Origin: Flammeovirgaceae bacterium UBA2338
GTDB lineage: Bacteria; Bacteroidota; Bacteroidia; Cytophagales; Cyclobacteriaceae
Reading direction: 5' to 3'
DNA length: 64,000 nt
Assembly: GCA_002344795.1 (NCBI GenBank)
Contig: DDUM01000022.1
Location: 12,026-76,025, forward strand
Shown here piece by piece: positions 17,708 through 27,047 of this stretch (its first letter is position 1; the number at the start of each line of letters is the position of its first letter). The translations under genes and the position numbers were made by a program. Below the pieces are notes generated by a model, which was given only the letters and a program-made list of their open reading frames with translations, was not told where the DNA came from and ran no database searches.

Positions 17708-19063
17708 TTAAACTATCCCCTGTGCTTTCATGGCATTAGCCACTTTTAAAAATCCGGCAATATTAGCGCCTACCATATAGTTACCGGGTTTCCCATATTC
17801 TTTGGCTGCAGCCAGACAATTATCGTGAATATTTTTCATGATTCCCTGAAGTTTGGAGTCTACATCTTCGCTTGTCCAGTTTTGCCCCATATAGTTTTGC
17901 ATCATCTCCAGACCACTGGTAGCCACTCCACCGGCATTGGATGCCTTGCCCGGAGCGTACATCACGCCATTGTCCATAATCACATTAATTCCCTCAATAG
18001 TAGTAGGCATGTTGGCGCCTTCTCCTAAAAGCAAAACGCCACCCTTTACGAGATGGTTGGCATCCTTATCATTGATTTCATTTTGTGTGGCACAAGGGAA
18101 GGCACAATCTGCCTTGATCGTCCACATTTCATTGTGGTCAGCATTGGCATCTCCCGCATGATATGTGGCACTTTTAAATTGATCGGCATATTCTTTTATC
18201 CTTCCCCTTCTGTTGTTTTTGAGATCTTTCAAAAACTCTAGTTTATCGCCTGTGATTCCGCCTTCATCATAAATAAAACCACTGGAATCGGAGGCAGTAA
18301 TTGCCTTGCCTCCCATTTGATTAATTTTTTCGATGGCATATTGCGCTACATTTCCTGATCCGGAAACTAAACAGGTTTTTCCTCTAATTGTATTTCCTAC
18401 ATTCTGAAACATGTTTTCAGCAAAATAGATCAGCCCATAGCCGGTGGCTTCGGATCGTATCAAACTTCCTCCCCATTCAATTCCCTTGCCGGTGAGAACA
18501 CCAGTAAACTCATTTTTGATTTTTTTATAGGCACCAAATAAATAACCAATCTCGCGCCCACCCACTCCGATATCACCCGCGGGCACATCCGTTCTATGAT
18601 CGATGTGCCTTGCCAATTCGCCCATAAAGGCCTGGCAGAATTTCATTATCTCATTTTCACTTTTTCCTTTTGGATCAAAGTCCGAGCCTCCTTTTCCTCC
18701 ACCCATCGGGATACCTGTAAGGGCGTTTTTGAAAATTTGTTCGTACGCTAAGAATTTCAAAATGCTTGGTGTAACAGAAGGGTGAAAACGAAGCCCTCCT
18801 TTGTAAGGCCCTATTGCACTGTTCATCTGCACCCGATAGCCCCTGTTGATTTGCACATCGCCCTTGTCATCCAGCCATGTAACACGAAAGGAAATCAATC
18901 TTTCCGGCTCAAGTGTACGTTCCAATATTTTCAATTTCACCAGTTCCGGATTCCTGTCTAAGACCGGAATTAAAGATTCAATTACTTCCTGGGCCGCCTG
19001 GATAAATTCCGGCTCATTGGGGTTTCTCTTTTTTACAGTTTCAAGAATTACAGTGTGAGCCAT
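17708..19063 (-). CDS. gdhA: NADP-type glutamate dehydrogenase
   Basis: Reversibly aminates 2-oxoglutarate to glutamate. The 451-residue length is that of hexameric bacterial GdhA. Substrate-site motifs GPYKGGLRFHPSV, the catalytic Lys in PMGGGKGGSDFDPKG and TDVPAGDIGVGGREIGYL are intact. The dinucleotide fold shows SGSGNVAQYAIEKI near residue 237, and KADCAFPCATQNEI follows. Single gene; upstream on the minus strand there is TTTG, a 23-nt spacer and TAAATTGG, a poor but possible promoter. Confidence 0.96.
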   Translation of the reverse strand: MAHTVILETVKKRNPNEPEFIQAAQEVIESLIPVLDRNPELVKLKILERTLEPERLISFRVTWLDDKGDVQINRGYRVQMNSAIGPYKGGLRFHPSVTPSILKFLAYEQIFKNALTGIPMGGGKGGSDFDPKGKSENEIMKFCQAFMGELARHIDHRTDVPAGDIGVGGREIGYLFGAYKKIKNEFTGVLTGKGIEWGGSLIRSEATGYGLIYFAENMFQNVGNTIRGKTCLVSGSGNVAQYAIEKINQMGGKAITASDSSGFIYDEGGITGDKLEFLKDLKNNRRGRIKEYADQFKSATYHAGDANADHNEMWTIKADCAFPCATQNEINDKDANHLVKGGVLLLGEGANMPTTIEGINVIMDNGVMYAPGKASNAGGVATSGLEMMQNYMGQNWTSEDVDSKLQGIMKNIHDNCLAAAKEYGKPGNYMVGANIAGFLKVANAMKAQGIV

Positions 19064-19187
19064 GGGCTGGTTTTTTGAGGGGTTTATTATAAAAACGGCA
19101 CCAATTTAAGAGAAGTAAAGAGAAACCAAGGCAAAATTGGGGTATTTTGACCCGCTTATCATAGAAAATAATGATCCCCTTGTTGGG

Positions 19188-22010
19188 CTAAAGCTTTTCT
19201 TTGAGAAAGCCAGTGGTATAACCTTTTGCATTCTTCACCATGTCTTCGGGGGTTCCGGCAAAGAGTAAATTTCCGCCCTTCTTTTCACCGCCTTCAGGCC
19301 CCAGGTCAATTATCCAGTCCGCACATTTGATTACCTCCATGTTGTGCTCAATTACAATTACCGTATGACCTTCGTCTACTAAAGCATTGATCGCCTTCAG
19401 AAGTTTGCTGATGTCATGGAAGTGAAGGCCTGTGGTGGGCTCATCGAAGATGAATAGAACATGGTCTTTACTGTCTGTGCTTTTCTTCCCCAGAAAAGAA
19501 GCCAACTTTACACGTTGAGCCTCTCCGCCACTCAATGAGTTGGAACTTTGACCTAACTTGACATAGCCAAGCCCTACTTCGTATAGAGGGAGTACTTTAT
19601 CGTAAACGGGTTTCTTATCCTTAAAGAATACCATCGCATCCTCTACCGTCATATCGAGGATGTCAGCGATATTTTTGCCGTTGTACTCTACTTCAAGAAC
19701 TTCTTGTTTAAAGCGTTTTCCATGACAACTCTCGCATTTCAAAAAGATGTCAGCCATAAACTGCATCTCCACTTTTGTTTCTCCTTCACCAGAGCAGGTT
19801 TCGCAGCGACCTCCCTCCACATTGAATGAATAATGCGAAGGTTTGTATCCACGTTGTTTGCTTAAAGGCTGATCAGCGTAAAGCTGACGAATGGCATCAT
19901 AGGCTTTGACATAACTGATCGGATTGGAGCGTGAGGATTTTCCTATTGGATTCTGATCCACAAATTCTACCTGAGAAATTCTGGCAATGTCTCCTTCCAG
20001 TTTGTCATACTTACCAGGGCTGTCGGCCACAGATCCACTTACTCTGCCAATGGCTGGGTATAAAATTTTCTTTATCAATGTAGATTTGCCACTTCCGCTC
20101 ACACCCGTTACCACAGTAAGCACGCCAAGAGGAAATTCTACTGTTAAATTTTTAAGATTGTTCTCTCTTGCACCTGATACAACGATTGAGTCTTTCCATG
20201 AGCGTCTTTTCGTAGGAACTTTGATTTCTTCCTTCTTGCTCAGGTAATTGGTAGTGTGAGACTTGACTGACCCATTGAGGTCTTTAAGCGTGCCCTGATA
20301 AACCAACTCACCACCATGTGCACCGGCATCTGGGCCGATGTCAATGATCTGGTCAGCCGCCCTCATGATTTCCTCTTCATGCTCTACCACAATCACTGTA
20401 TTGCCCAAATCGCGCAATGATTTTAACACCTCAATCATGCGGGCAGTATCTCTTGGGTGCAATCCAATACTTGGCTCATCCATAATATACATGGAGCCCA
20501 CCAATGCACTGCCCAATGCGGTAGCCAGCTTGATGCGCTGAAATTCTCCACCCGAAAGTGTGGAGGTAAGCCTGTTAAGTGTGAGATAACCTAACCCAAC
20601 CTTTATCATGTAATCCACCCGAGAGCGGATTTCTTTTAGTATGCGATCTGAAACTTTCTTGTCATAAGCAGACAACTCAATTTGATCAAAAAAGACGGCT
20701 AATTCTTCCAGCGGCATAAGTACCAGATCAGTAATGGAGGTGCCGTTAACTTTTACATAAGCTGCATCCTTTCTTAGCCTTGTTCCCCGGCAATCCGGAC
20801 AGGTGGTGCGACCCCGGTACCTTGAAAGCATTACCCGGTATTGAATCTTGTGCATTTTAGACCCCAGGTACTTAAAGAACTGATCGATGCCATCAAAATA
20901 CTCGTTGCCAGTCCACAACACCTCTCGCTCTTTCTCGGTCAGGTCTGAGTAACTTCGGTGAATTGGAAAATCGAACTTAATGCCATTCTTAACGAGAGGT
21001 TTTTGCCATTTGCTCATTGTTGGAGTTCTCCAGGGAGCAATAGCGCCTTCAAATACGGAAAGGCTTTTGTCGGGAATGACAAGGTCTTCATCTATGCCCA
21101 GCACTTTGCCAAATCCTTCACAAGTGCGACAGGCACCATAAGGATTGTTGAAGCTGAAAAGGTTGGCAGAGGGTTCCGTAAACGAAATGCCATCGAGCTC
21201 AAATCGATCTGAAAAATGTAATGGGTCTGAACTTTCAGTGTACACAGTGCAATCACCCAACCCTTCAAAGAATGAAGTCTGAACAGAATCAGAAAGCCTA
21301 AAGCTTAAGTCTTCATCATCTGCTTTTGTGACCGCTCTATCTACCAGTATTTCAAACAGGGATGTTTTTTTTGGTTTTTTTTTGGCCTCTAAAATCTCTT
21401 CGATAAACTGGCCTTCCCCGTCTACCAAAACGCGTGTGTAGCCTTTGCTCAACAAAAGGGTGAGTTCATCTGCCAGCTTTCTGCCTTTTGCGATCTTAAG
21501 CGGACAGGCAATCATAATTTTGGTGCCGTCTTTTAATTTGTGAATGGCATCCAGCACAGATGATACTGTATCTCTTTTTACCAGTTCGCCACTTACCGGT
21601 GAATAGGTCTTGCCTATCCTGGCAAATAATAACTTGAAGTAGTCATAAATTTCAGTTGTCGTGCCCACTGTAGATCGTGGGTTCCGGGTATTTACCTTTT
21701 GTTCAATGGCGATGGCGGGTGATACTCCTCTGATGTAGTCTACATCGGGCTTCTCCATTCTGCCCAAAAACTGTCGTGCATAGGAGCTCAAACTTTCTAC
21801 ATACATCCGCTGGCCTTCAGCAAATAGGGTATCAAACGCCAATGAAGACTTGCCGGAGCCGGAGAGCCCTGTTATCACTACAAGTTTATTTCTTGGAATG
21901 GCTACGCTGAGGTTCTTCAGGTTGTTGACCCTGGCTCGTTTGATGATGATATACTCCCTGGGGTCTAATTGATCAAGTTGGGATTCAGAAAAGGGAGCGA
22001 CTTTGGCCAT
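19188..22010 (-). CDS. uvrA: Excinuclease ABC subunit A
   Basis: DNA damage sensor of nucleotide excision repair, an ATPase that loads UvrB. 940 residues from ATG 22010; the frame is open 20 codons further up, but those residues are unlike UvrA. Two ABC modules are visible: Walker A ITGLSGSGKSSLAFD and VTGVSGSGKSTLIKK, signatures LSGGEFQRIKLATAL and LSGGEAQRVKLASF, and Walker B segments ending MDEPS and FDEPT. Cys pairs of the zinc modules are in CRTCEGFG, CPDCRGTR, CETCSGEG and CESCHGKRF. uvrB is not in the window. The acidic-protein gene upstream is separated from it by a terminator. Confidence 0.97.
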   Translation of the reverse strand: MAKVAPFSESQLDQLDPREYIIIKRARVNNLKNLSVAIPRNKLVVITGLSGSGKSSLAFDTLFAEGQRMYVESLSSYARQFLGRMEKPDVDYIRGVSPAIAIEQKVNTRNPRSTVGTTTEIYDYFKLLFARIGKTYSPVSGELVKRDTVSSVLDAIHKLKDGTKIMIACPLKIAKGRKLADELTLLLSKGYTRVLVDGEGQFIEEILEAKKKPKKTSLFEILVDRAVTKADDEDLSFRLSDSVQTSFFEGLGDCTVYTESSDPLHFSDRFELDGISFTEPSANLFSFNNPYGACRTCEGFGKVLGIDEDLVIPDKSLSVFEGAIAPWRTPTMSKWQKPLVKNGIKFDFPIHRSYSDLTEKEREVLWTGNEYFDGIDQFFKYLGSKMHKIQYRVMLSRYRGRTTCPDCRGTRLRKDAAYVKVNGTSITDLVLMPLEELAVFFDQIELSAYDKKVSDRILKEIRSRVDYMIKVGLGYLTLNRLTSTLSGGEFQRIKLATALGSALVGSMYIMDEPSIGLHPRDTARMIEVLKSLRDLGNTVIVVEHEEEIMRAADQIIDIGPDAGAHGGELVYQGTLKDLNGSVKSHTTNYLSKKEEIKVPTKRRSWKDSIVVSGARENNLKNLTVEFPLGVLTVVTGVSGSGKSTLIKKILYPAIGRVSGSVADSPGKYDKLEGDIARISQVEFVDQNPIGKSSRSNPISYVKAYDAIRQLYADQPLSKQRGYKPSHYSFNVEGGRCETCSGEGETKVEMQFMADIFLKCESCHGKRFKQEVLEVEYNGKNIADILDMTVEDAMVFFKDKKPVYDKVLPLYEVGLGYVKLGQSSNSLSGGEAQRVKLASFLGKKSTDSKDHVLFIFDEPTTGLHFHDISKLLKAINALVDEGHTVIVIEHNMEVIKCADWIIDLGPEGGEKKGGNLLFAGTPEDMVKNAKGYTTGFLKEKL

Positions 22011-22050
22011 GAGCCTGCAAAAATAAAGAATTAGTAGGCAACGAGGGGCT

Positions 22051-22082
22051 AAAAAAGAAACACCAATCAAAGAATGGTGTTT
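22051..22082 (-). terminator. Terminator between the acidic small protein gene and uvrA
   Basis: On the minus strand AAACACCA (22082-22075) pairs with TGGTGTTT (22065-22058), followed by TTTCTTTTTT. It is a good intrinsic terminator that should isolate uvrA transcription from the small gene upstream. Confidence 0.7.
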
Positions 22083-22106
22083 TTGTGATTAGTTCAGAAT
22101 CAGAGC

Positions 22107-22457
22107 TCAGTTATCGAAATCGGGTTCGTAGCTTGGATCTTTCGAGCCTTCATCGTCATCGAAGTCGCCACTTTTGGCGCTATAATCATCTCCATCAAAT
22201 CCACCGTCATCATCGTCATCCTGCTCGCCAGAATCTACATCATAGCCGCCTGAGCTGTTTTTTGTTGCAGGGACCTTTACCAAATAAAGTGAATCTTCCG
22301 TTTCGAGCGGAAAAACGAAGATAGGCTCCTTTTTGGCATTCATGATTCGAGAGATGCTTCCCTCAAATCCATTGGGATGTTGTCTTTTGATCAACTCCCT
22401 CAGTTCCTCAGAGAGGGTATCTAAACTTTTAATTATTCTTTTTTTACTATCACCCAT
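22107..22457 (-). CDS. Conserved Bacteroidota small protein with acidic C-terminal tail
   Basis: 116 residues from the ATG at 22457, MGDSKKRIIKSLDTLSEELREL; the 20 codons available upstream look non-coding. The N-terminal half is basic/helical, followed by PLETEDSLYLVKVPA, and the last 50 residues are mostly Asp, Glu, Gly and Ser. I recall similar proteins in many Bacteroidota, sometimes auto-labelled DNA primase, a label not supported by anything visible here. Such tails suggest binding to basic proteins or nucleic-acid machinery, but function is unknown. It is divergent from the sigma-factor gene. Confidence 0.75.
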   Translation of the reverse strand: MGDSKKRIIKSLDTLSEELRELIKRQHPNGFEGSISRIMNAKKEPIFVFPLETEDSLYLVKVPATKNSSGGYDVDSGEQDDDDDGGFDGDDYSAKSGDFDDDEGSKDPSYEPDFDN

Positions 22458-22533
22458 GTAGTTGTATATATCAAAAAAACCGGCCTCAAATAGCATAAGA
22501 ATTTTTATAACAGGCAATATTTTCTTGATTTTT

Positions 22534-22564
22534 TTTGTGCCTCCAGGGAATATTTTTATCTTTT
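22534..22564 (+). promoter_or_regulatory. Promoter of the ECF sigma-factor gene
   Basis: TTTG (22534-22537), a 19-nt spacer and TATCTTTT (22557-22564) match the Bacteroidota housekeeping promoter with one mismatch in the -7 box. The predicted start near 22571 leaves a leader of about 67 nt before the sigma gene. Confidence 0.55.
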
Positions 22565-22637
22565 CATTTCTAAATTAATTAAACCTAACCCATACACTAT
22601 CGAGCAAGACTTCTACGTTACCTAAAAGTGAGACAGA

Positions 22638-23291
22638 ATGATAGACAGAAGAGTAAGCGACCAGGACTTGGTAGCGCTTTATCAAAATGGTAATGAAGAC
22701 GCGTTCGAAATGCTGCTTCTAAGACACAAATCGCGAATTTATACGTCCATTTACTTAATTGTAAAGGATCGTTACGTGGCGGAGGATTTGCTTCAGGAAA
22801 CCTTTATTAAGGCTATAAACACCATTAAGGGAGGTAGATATAACGAGGAAGGTAAATTCCTGCCATGGATTAGCAGAATTGCTCATAACCTTGGCATCGA
22901 CCACTTTAGAAAGAATAAGCGGCACCCGGAAATTGTGCTGGAGGAGGGAAGTCGGTTGTTCGATACCATGGAGTTTGCCGATGAGTCTTTCGAGTCAACC
23001 CAGTTGATGAAGGACAACAAAACGAGGTTAAGGAGTTTTATCAAAGAACTTCCGGTAGAACAGAAGCAGGTCTTGATCATGAGGCATTATTTGCAAATGA
23101 GTTTTCAGGAAATTGCAGAAAGAACGGATGTGAGCATTAATACCGCATTGGGGCGTATGCGTTATGCCCTTATCAATCTGAGAAAGAAAATGACGAAAAA
23201 TAATATTGCCTATGACCCAAACCTTTACCCAAGACGATCTGATCAGGTATATCTACCACGAGACTACGGAGAAGGAGACACGGGAGATTGA
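22638..23291 (+). CDS. RNA polymerase sigma factor, ECF subfamily
   Basis: 217 residues. Region 2 (about 20-90) includes FEMLLLRHKSRIYTSIYLIV, DRYVAEDLLQETFIKA and the -10-binding FLPWISRIAHNLGIDHFRK. Region 4 (about 130-185) includes LPVEQKQVLIMRHYLQMSFQEIAE and a helix-turn-helix SINTALGRMRYALINLRKK. Such factors direct RNA polymerase to a stress or envelope regulon. The last 27 codons overlap the next gene in another frame, so the tail PRRSDQVYLPRDYGEGDTGD is probably not conserved. Followed by an anti-sigma-like small gene and a strong terminator. Confidence 0.92.
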   Translation: MIDRRVSDQDLVALYQNGNEDAFEMLLLRHKSRIYTSIYLIVKDRYVAEDLLQETFIKAINTIKGGRYNEEGKFLPWISRIAHNLGIDHFRKNKRHPEIVLEEGSRLFDTMEFADESFESTQLMKDNKTRLRSFIKELPVEQKQVLIMRHYLQMSFQEIAERTDVSINTALGRMRYALINLRKKMTKNNIAYDPNLYPRRSDQVYLPRDYGEGDTGD

Positions 23292-23442
23292 TAGAGCTTT
23301 GATCTGCGACTCTGAATTGCAAAAGCAATACACAGAGTTAGTTACAACGAAAAAGCAATTGGATATCGTTCGAATGGAACCCTCACATGGGTGCATTAAC
23401 GGCATACTCAATTACGCCAGAGGACTTCAGGAGAAACACTAA
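23212..23442 (+). CDS. Small anti-sigma-like protein overlapping the sigma gene
   Basis: 76 residues, MTQTFTQDDLIRYIYHETTEKE, with a short helical N-terminal segment (FTQDDLIRYIYHETT...EIDRALICDSELQKQY) like the zinc-finger-anti-sigma helices, but no Cys/His zinc motif and no membrane helix. It starts inside the sigma gene and shares 80 bp with it in another frame. Position and the helix pattern suggest a cytoplasmic regulator of the sigma factor; this is inference. ATG 23212 is chosen over an upstream in-frame TTG at 23206. Confidence 0.7.
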   Translation: MTQTFTQDDLIRYIYHETTEKETREIDRALICDSELQKQYTELVTTKKQLDIVRMEPSHGCINGILNYARGLQEKH

Positions 23443-23490
23443 GTTCTTTTCATTGTAAGAAATCAAATGATTTCCGCATAATGATATGCA

Positions 23491-23534
23491 AGGATGGTTA
23501 TTCCGCATGGGGAATAAGACCGTCCTTTTTTTTT
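23491..23534 (+). terminator. Rho-independent terminator of the sigma operon
   Basis: AGGATGGTTATTCC and GGAATAAGACCGTCCT form a long stem with a small loop (GCATG), followed by nine to ten T residues (23525-23534). Strong intrinsic terminator. The remainder of the 23443-23679 gap shows nothing else clear. Confidence 0.8.
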
Positions 23535-23679
23535 CATTTTGCGGATTTGTAAACAAGAGAGGAGCGCGAAGGACATAACACACTTATTTTCGTGCAATAG
23601 TCGCTGTAGTAAAGACTGATTTTTTAAACATTTAGCGACCAAGTTCACATCAAGTCAGCAATTGCACTTTCTTTGCAGC

Positions 23680-24864
23680 GTGAAAGTTCTGGTTCTGCAT
23701 CAACATTTTAAAACTCCATCAGTTGGAGGAGCCATCCGATCGTATTATTTGGCAAAAGCACTGGTGAACAGTGGGATGGAAGTAGTTGTCATTACTGGTC
23801 ATGATCAAACCTACAAAAGGCAGAACGTGGAAGGCATCGAAGTTCATTTTCTGCATGTTCCTTATAACAACAGCTTTGGTTTTTTGAAGAGAAGCATCTC
23901 CTTCTTGAGATATGTTTTTAAGTCGGTGAAGAAGGCAGGTGAATTCAAAGACATAAAATTATGTTATGCCATATCTGTGCCCTTGACCGTGGGGCTGGCC
24001 GCGAGATGGATAAAGAAGCGATATAAAATCCCATATATTTTTGAAGTGGGCGACCTGTGGCCTGACGCTCCGGTGCAAATGGGGTTTGTGAATAATTACT
24101 TTTTTAAAAAGCTCCTTTATAAACTGGAGTACAATACCTATCAGGCGGCTAAATCAATAGTAGCACTCTCACCGTCAATTCAATCGGCCATAGACAAGAA
24201 AATTCCTGGCAAAAGAGTAGACATGATCCCCAACATGGCAGATACCAATTTTTTTATTAAAACGGCCAGAGATCCCCGCCTGGAAGAAAAATATAAAGTG
24301 AAAGGAAAATTTGTGGTCTCCTACATAGGCGCAATTGGAGTGGCCAATGGGTTGGATCATGTTGTAACATGTGCACAAGCTTCACGCAAAACAGGCCTGC
24401 CCATTCAGTTTATCATTTGTGGCGAAGGGGCATTGAAGAATAGATTATTGAAGGAGGTCAAAAGATTGGAGTTGGAGAATTTATTGGTTCTTGATTTCAC
24501 CAACCGTGACGGAGTAAGTGAGATATTGAATATTACTGATGCAGCCTTGATCAGTTATACGCCTGTACCCATTTTAGAAACGGGCTCTCCCAATAAATTT
24601 TTTGATGCATTGGCTGCAGGAAAATTGATTGTTGTCAATTTTGGTGGGTGGATTAAAAATGAAATAGAAGAAAATAATTGTGGTATTTATGTAGACCCAC
24701 ACCAGCCAGCCGATTTAATAAAAAAACTGAAACCGTTTATTGGTGACAAGCTGTTGCTCGAAAACTATCAGTTCAACGCAAGGTCATTGGCCGAGAAAAA
24801 GTATTCCAGAGAAGAGTTGTCGGCAAATTTTTCCCGAATAATTGAGGAGGCCATCCCAACGTAG
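23680..24864 (+). CDS. Glycosyltransferase family 4 (GT-B) protein
   Basis: 394 residues from GTG 23680 (VKVLVLHQHFKTPSVGGAIRSYYLAKAL), which is the usual beginning of this WbuB-like family; a TTG 18 bp upstream is in frame. The C-terminal half has the GT-B donor site: YIGAIGVANGLDHVV, FIICGEGALKNRLL and the E-x7-E region LETGSPNKFFDALAAGKLIVV near residue 300. Likely transfers a sugar from a nucleotide donor to a surface polysaccharide or lipid. No polysaccharide cluster surrounds it. Confidence 0.9.
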   Translation: MKVLVLHQHFKTPSVGGAIRSYYLAKALVNSGMEVVVITGHDQTYKRQNVEGIEVHFLHVPYNNSFGFLKRSISFLRYVFKSVKKAGEFKDIKLCYAISVPLTVGLAARWIKKRYKIPYIFEVGDLWPDAPVQMGFVNNYFFKKLLYKLEYNTYQAAKSIVALSPSIQSAIDKKIPGKRVDMIPNMADTNFFIKTARDPRLEEKYKVKGKFVVSYIGAIGVANGLDHVVTCAQASRKTGLPIQFIICGEGALKNRLLKEVKRLELENLLVLDFTNRDGVSEILNITDAALISYTPVPILETGSPNKFFDALAAGKLIVVNFGGWIKNEIEENNCGIYVDPHQPADLIKKLKPFIGDKLLLENYQFNARSLAEKKYSREELSANFSRIIEEAIPT

Positions 24865-24868
24865 AACG

Positions 24869-25870
24869 TTACATCGGCCTGTACTTCGATGCTTTAAAAA
24901 TTTCTCCTGCACTTGGGTTTTGCATGAGCTGGGGCAGGGTTATGCTTTCATTTTGGTCCATGTATTTCTTTACTACTTCCCATCCCACCCAGGTGGCTAT
25001 TCTGCCCGGACACTTTTCGCCTACTTCCAAAGTCTTCGGCCTTTCTGCCACATATTTCTGTTTGATCAAATGGCTGGTAGAGTAAAAAACTTCGTCCTCC
25101 ACCAATCTTTTCCAAATCAGATCGCTGTTTTCTCTAGAACCTTCGATCTCCTCTTTGGTATAGCCGATCAATATGCTGTCGGGCAGGCAAGGCAACATTT
25201 GTTTTGCGAAATAGTAAGTCTTGCCATAGCTGATCATGTCCGCCAGCACGGTGCGGTCTTCCAGGTTGGTTTTGTTGAATTGGTCATCAATACCATAGAG
25301 CAGCATGATGGAAGGGACGATGAAATTTTTCTGATACCTGCGAAGCATATAGTCGTACATGTTGGGTTTGTATCGTGCACCCGGACCCAGATAATAATCT
25401 AAACCAATAATGATGAGTGAATCGGATACGTAAATATCACTTTCTAAACCAGTAATAACGGTTTGTACTTTTGGTGGCTCGAAGTGGGGATAGTAATAGG
25501 TTAAATTAGTGAAGGCTTCGTTGAGTTCTTCTTTCAATTCACTCAAGTCGCCAAAGACCTGGTGGGTGTCAATTAACAAAGAATCGAAATAAGGGTTGTT
25601 GAACCGGCTATACAGTTCATTAATGAAAACGGAGTCGTCAGGATAGCCAGTCCTATTGAAAAAAACATCGCGTAACTCTGTGCGCCTTGAAAAAAAATCG
25701 ACCAGTTCTTTTTTTGAGGAGAATTGAGTGACGGAATCTTGCAGCTGCTCCACTTCCACAGTTACTTTTTTGCCTGAGGTGTCAGGAATGAAGGCGCATT
25801 TTTCTTCATACCCCGTTTTACATCCGGATAAAAACATTACAATAACCAAAAGAGTGAGCACAATTCGCAT
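24869..25870 (-). CDS. gldB: Gliding motility-associated lipoprotein GldB-like
   Basis: 333 residues with a lipobox LSGC (Cys17), so a lipoprotein. It shows the GldB core: IIGLDYYLGPGARYKP, YMLRRYQKNFIVPSIML and KTYYFAKQMLP, and a C-terminal TWVGWEVVKKYM segment. In Flavobacterium johnsoniae GldB is needed for gliding, in cells that use the type IX secretion system; its molecular role is not known. GldC, its frequent neighbour, is not present here. Convergent with the glycosyltransferase gene with 4 bp between stops. Confidence 0.85.
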   Translation of the reverse strand: MRIVLTLLVIVMFLSGCKTGYEEKCAFIPDTSGKKVTVEVEQLQDSVTQFSSKKELVDFFSRRTELRDVFFNRTGYPDDSVFINELYSRFNNPYFDSLLIDTHQVFGDLSELKEELNEAFTNLTYYYPHFEPPKVQTVITGLESDIYVSDSLIIIGLDYYLGPGARYKPNMYDYMLRRYQKNFIVPSIMLLYGIDDQFNKTNLEDRTVLADMISYGKTYYFAKQMLPCLPDSILIGYTKEEIEGSRENSDLIWKRLVEDEVFYSTSHLIKQKYVAERPKTLEVGEKCPGRIATWVGWEVVKKYMDQNESITLPQLMQNPSAGEIFKASKYRPM

Positions 25871-25994
25871 GGCGCAAAAGTAAGAGACAAGCTGATTAAA
25901 TCCACCAGATTGTTAACGAAAGGTAAAGCAGTTGATTGTATGATAAGATTACAATACATTAACCCCAAAAAGTCTTTGGACTAAACACAGGAGA

Positions 25995-27041
25995 ATGAAA
26001 GCACTGACGTTTCATGGAAAAGAAAAAATAGTATTTGAATCCATCGCTGATCCAGCAATACTGCAGCCGGGCGATGTGATTGTAAAGGTAAAACTGAGCT
26101 GTATTTGTGGCTCTGATCTTCACGTTTATTACGAACATGAAAAGGGATTGGACCATGGTACGGCCATGGGACATGAATTTGTGGGAGAAATAGTGGAGGC
26201 AGGAAGTGAAGTAAAATTGTTCCGCATTGGCGATCAGGTGATGAGTCCTTTTACCACCAATTGCGGACAGTGTTTTTATTGCCAAATAGGATTGACCTGC
26301 CGCTGCGAAAAAGGCCAACTGTACGGTTGGGTTGAGAAGGGAAAGGGTTTACAGGGAGGACAGGCAGAGTTGGTGAGGGTTCCCATGGCAGATGCTACTT
26401 TAGAAAAAATTCCTGAAGGGGTTTCATTGGAAGAAGGTTTGCTGCTGGGAGATATTCTATCCACTGGATTTTTCTGTGCGCACCAGGCAGAAATAAATCC
26501 AAGGGGAGTGCAGGCTGTGGTGGGTTGTGGCCCTGTGGGGATGATGACCATAGTAGGAGCCAAAGAATATGGAGCCACAAAATTATTTGCCATAGATGCT
26601 GTAGAGGAACGATTAAAAATAGCAGAAAGCTTTGGAGCCATCCCCATCAACTTTAAAAAGCAGAATCCATTGGAAGTGATTGTAGAACACAATCAGGGTC
26701 GTGGTGCGGATGCCGTTATGGAAGTAGTAGGCAATGGCAGTGCCGCCCGGCTGGCGTATGATATTCTGCGCCCGGGAGGGATAATCTCAACTGTGGGTGT
26801 ATGCAATGATCAACACCTTGCCTTTTCACCCGTGGAGGCGTACAACAAAAATGTCACTTATAAAGTAGGCAGGTGTCCTGCAAGACATTTTATGGATAAG
26901 TTAATTCCTATGGTTCAGCAAAGGAAATATGACCTCACTTCTATCCTTACACACCGCATGCCATTAAGTGCAGGATCGATTGGGTATGATGTCTTTGCCA
27001 ACAAGAAAGACAATTGTATGAAGGTCGTGCTGGAGAGGTAG
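25995..27041 (+). CDS. Zinc-dependent alcohol dehydrogenase (MDR family)
   Basis: 348 residues. Catalytic zinc ligands are Cys38 (LSCICGSDLH), His60 and Glu61 (MGHEFVG). The structural-zinc loop is C90-x2-C93-x2-C96 plus a downstream Cys (102 or 104). The Rossmann motif is VVGCGPVGMMTIVGA. The family includes glutathione-independent and threonine-type dehydrogenases; substrate unknown. Single gene followed by a palindromic repeat. Confidence 0.9.
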   Translation: MKALTFHGKEKIVFESIADPAILQPGDVIVKVKLSCICGSDLHVYYEHEKGLDHGTAMGHEFVGEIVEAGSEVKLFRIGDQVMSPFTTNCGQCFYCQIGLTCRCEKGQLYGWVEKGKGLQGGQAELVRVPMADATLEKIPEGVSLEEGLLLGDILSTGFFCAHQAEINPRGVQAVVGCGPVGMMTIVGAKEYGATKLFAIDAVEERLKIAESFGAIPINFKKQNPLEVIVEHNQGRGADAVMEVVGNGSAARLAYDILRPGGIISTVGVCNDQHLAFSPVEAYNKNVTYKVGRCPARHFMDKLIPMVQQRKYDLTSILTHRMPLSAGSIGYDVFANKKDNCMKVVLER

Positions 27042-27047
27042 AAAAAG

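Noticed and set aside
24842..25402. A 186-codon plus-strand open frame opposite gldB
   Set aside because: It lies antisense to a clear GldB gene, has an unlikely residue mix (many His, Phe, Cys) and no start context; it is a shadow frame.
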